Origin: Phoronis ovalis
Lineage: Eukaryota; Phoronida; Phoronidae
Reading direction: 5' to 3'
Length of the DNA stretch: 10,592 bases
Assembly (NCBI GenBank): GCA_028565635.1
Contig: JAOXYB010062001.1
Coordinates: 1 to 10,592 of the forward strand
A program made the translations under genes and the position numbers. Shown here in pieces: positions 9,423 to 10,592 of this stretch (positions are counted from its first letter, which is position 1; the number at the start of each line of letters is the position of its first letter). The notes under the pieces were generated by a model. It did no database searches. It saw only the letters and a program-made list of their open reading frames with translations, and was not told where the DNA came from.

Positions 9423-10592
9423 CTAAAATAAGAAAACTTTTATAAGCTCAGTGATTACTTATTCCATTATTTTCCAATGCACTTTTGGTTGCATAGCAGA
9501 TGTATGACTGAATAAATGATAATTTTAATGAAATAAATTTACTAAAAACAAAATACTACTAAACCTTGCAAATAGTACAAAAAGAGTTTCTTTCATTTTT
9601 AAGTTTATATACATTACCAATATATTATTGGACAATTCAAATTATTTGACCACTGTTTGTTGTTGAAAGAAACATGATTTTTTTGTGCTAATTTTATTGC
9701 TAATTTCGATTTCTTAATAATTCCGGAGCACTCAATTTTTATTAAAATTTTCTAGATAAAAATAGAAAGGAATCAAATTTCATTTGATTTTTGCCTTTGT
9801 TTATCTTCTGCGCTGTTGCACCACTTAAACTATAAGTAAAATGTATTAGTTTGACAACTGACTTGTCAAAAGTTGATAATTTCTAATAGTTTGACCAGCA
9901 GGCATGAAATTATTTTTTGTGTTCGTAAATAAAATATGGTGTAATAGACCAGTAAAGTTTAAATTATCCAAGGTACCAAATGTTCCATTTTTTTTGTGAT
10001 ATAACCTGCTTTTCACATGTCAAATGTAGAGAGTTATTCAAGAACATTAGAATATATAATATTTGTGTATTACTGTCTATCCACTACTCTCCCACCACCC
10101 TGAAAAGATTAACATTGTGGTAGAAAAAATGTCGGAACACTTTTTATCAATCTGAGTGTTATAATAGGATTTCAAAGTTTTCAAATGTACAATTATTTAG
10201 GAAAGGACTTGTTTTGCAAATGCCCATATTCAATGATTTTTAAAAGGGAAGAGCAAAGTTTGACAAACTTTATTTCACCCTCCATATTGTAAGCTAAAGT
10301 TTAGATAGTTAAAGGAAAAGATGGACAAGAATGAACTTTAAAATGTGCAATTTACTTTGTCTGTAAATAAGTCATGTGACCAGTCACTTGACTCGCACGA
10401 TTTTGGATTAAAGTTTAATTTTTAAAATATAAAATTCAAAAGAACGGGAAATGAGGTACAAACATCTCTGGACCAGGTCCTGAGACTATATCTAGATATA
10501 CTAGATATATATATATGTTACGGACTCCGTAATGTTTGTTTATTGTTTCATTTGTTACTTGCATACTACATTTAACTATATTGTTTTCCGTT
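9423..10592 (-). other. MON2 intron or upstream sequence, no exon recognised
   Basis: This is 1.17 kb of very AT-rich sequence upstream of the first visible MON2 exon. I found no minus-strand segment with a donor, an acceptor and MON2-like residues. It ends in a TA-rich palindromic tract (10487-10516) and a small perfect inverted repeat (10518-10532). It probably continues as an intron beyond the window. Confidence 0.65.
10487..10532. repeat. TA-rich palindromic tract and short inverted repeat
   Basis: A 14-base palindrome (10487-10500) built on CTAGA is followed by a TA microsatellite to 10516. Then come two 7-base arms, TTACGGA and TCCGTAA, around a single C (10518-10532). These are simple sequence and hairpin-forming DNA; no element boundaries were seen. 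Confidence 0.6.

Noticed and set aside
10440-10480. Possible extra MON2 exon on the minus strand after a CTCAG at about 10476
   Set aside because: The short frame (DLVQRCLYLISRSF...) has no donor at a suitable place and no MON2-like residues that I can recognise, so it is not called.

Overview
The window is nuclear DNA from an animal. Genes are split by GT-AG introns, non-coding DNA is AT-rich, and both gene families are recognisable from their protein sequence (a Rho-subfamily GTPase and the Golgi/endosome scaffold MON2). Compact introns (about 0.2 to 1.1 kb) and a RhoA very close to the vertebrate protein suggest an invertebrate, perhaps marine, but I cannot name the phylum from sequence alone.

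Left part, plus strand (1-4400): two complete, intact copies of the same RhoA exon lie in tandem at 588-1013 and 3093-3515. Each begins directly after an AG splice acceptor at the codon for RhoA residue V53 and runs in one piece to a stop codon after a C-terminal CaaX box. Neither copy has its own first part (residues 1-52 with the P-loop and switch I) in the window. I found no candidate for that part in the 2.08 kb between them. The simplest reading is one rho gene whose upstream exon, left of the window, is spliced to one of two alternative terminal exons. This would give two RhoA isoforms of about 193 and 192 residues with the same switch II and core but different insert helix, C-terminal helix and lipidated tail. 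Copy 1 has its own poly(A) signals at 1304 and 1789; copy 2 has signals at 4362 and 4385.

The two exons are a mosaic. A central block of 46 codons is about 96% identical at the DNA level with only silent changes, while the blocks before and after it are about 83% and 75% identical. That pattern suggests gene conversion.

Right part, minus strand (5343-10592): the last six coding exons of a MON2 homologue, at 9422-9305, 8167-8101, 7338-7151, 6366-6156, 5905-5823 and 5497-5343. All splice phases join cleanly into 273 C-terminal residues and a TAA stop. Exons further 5' lie to the right of the window.

The two genes converge tail to tail, with 1.83 kb between stop codons, so their 3' ends may overlap. 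The introns hold little; the clearest extra signal is a very good CTCF-like motif at 7811-7825.
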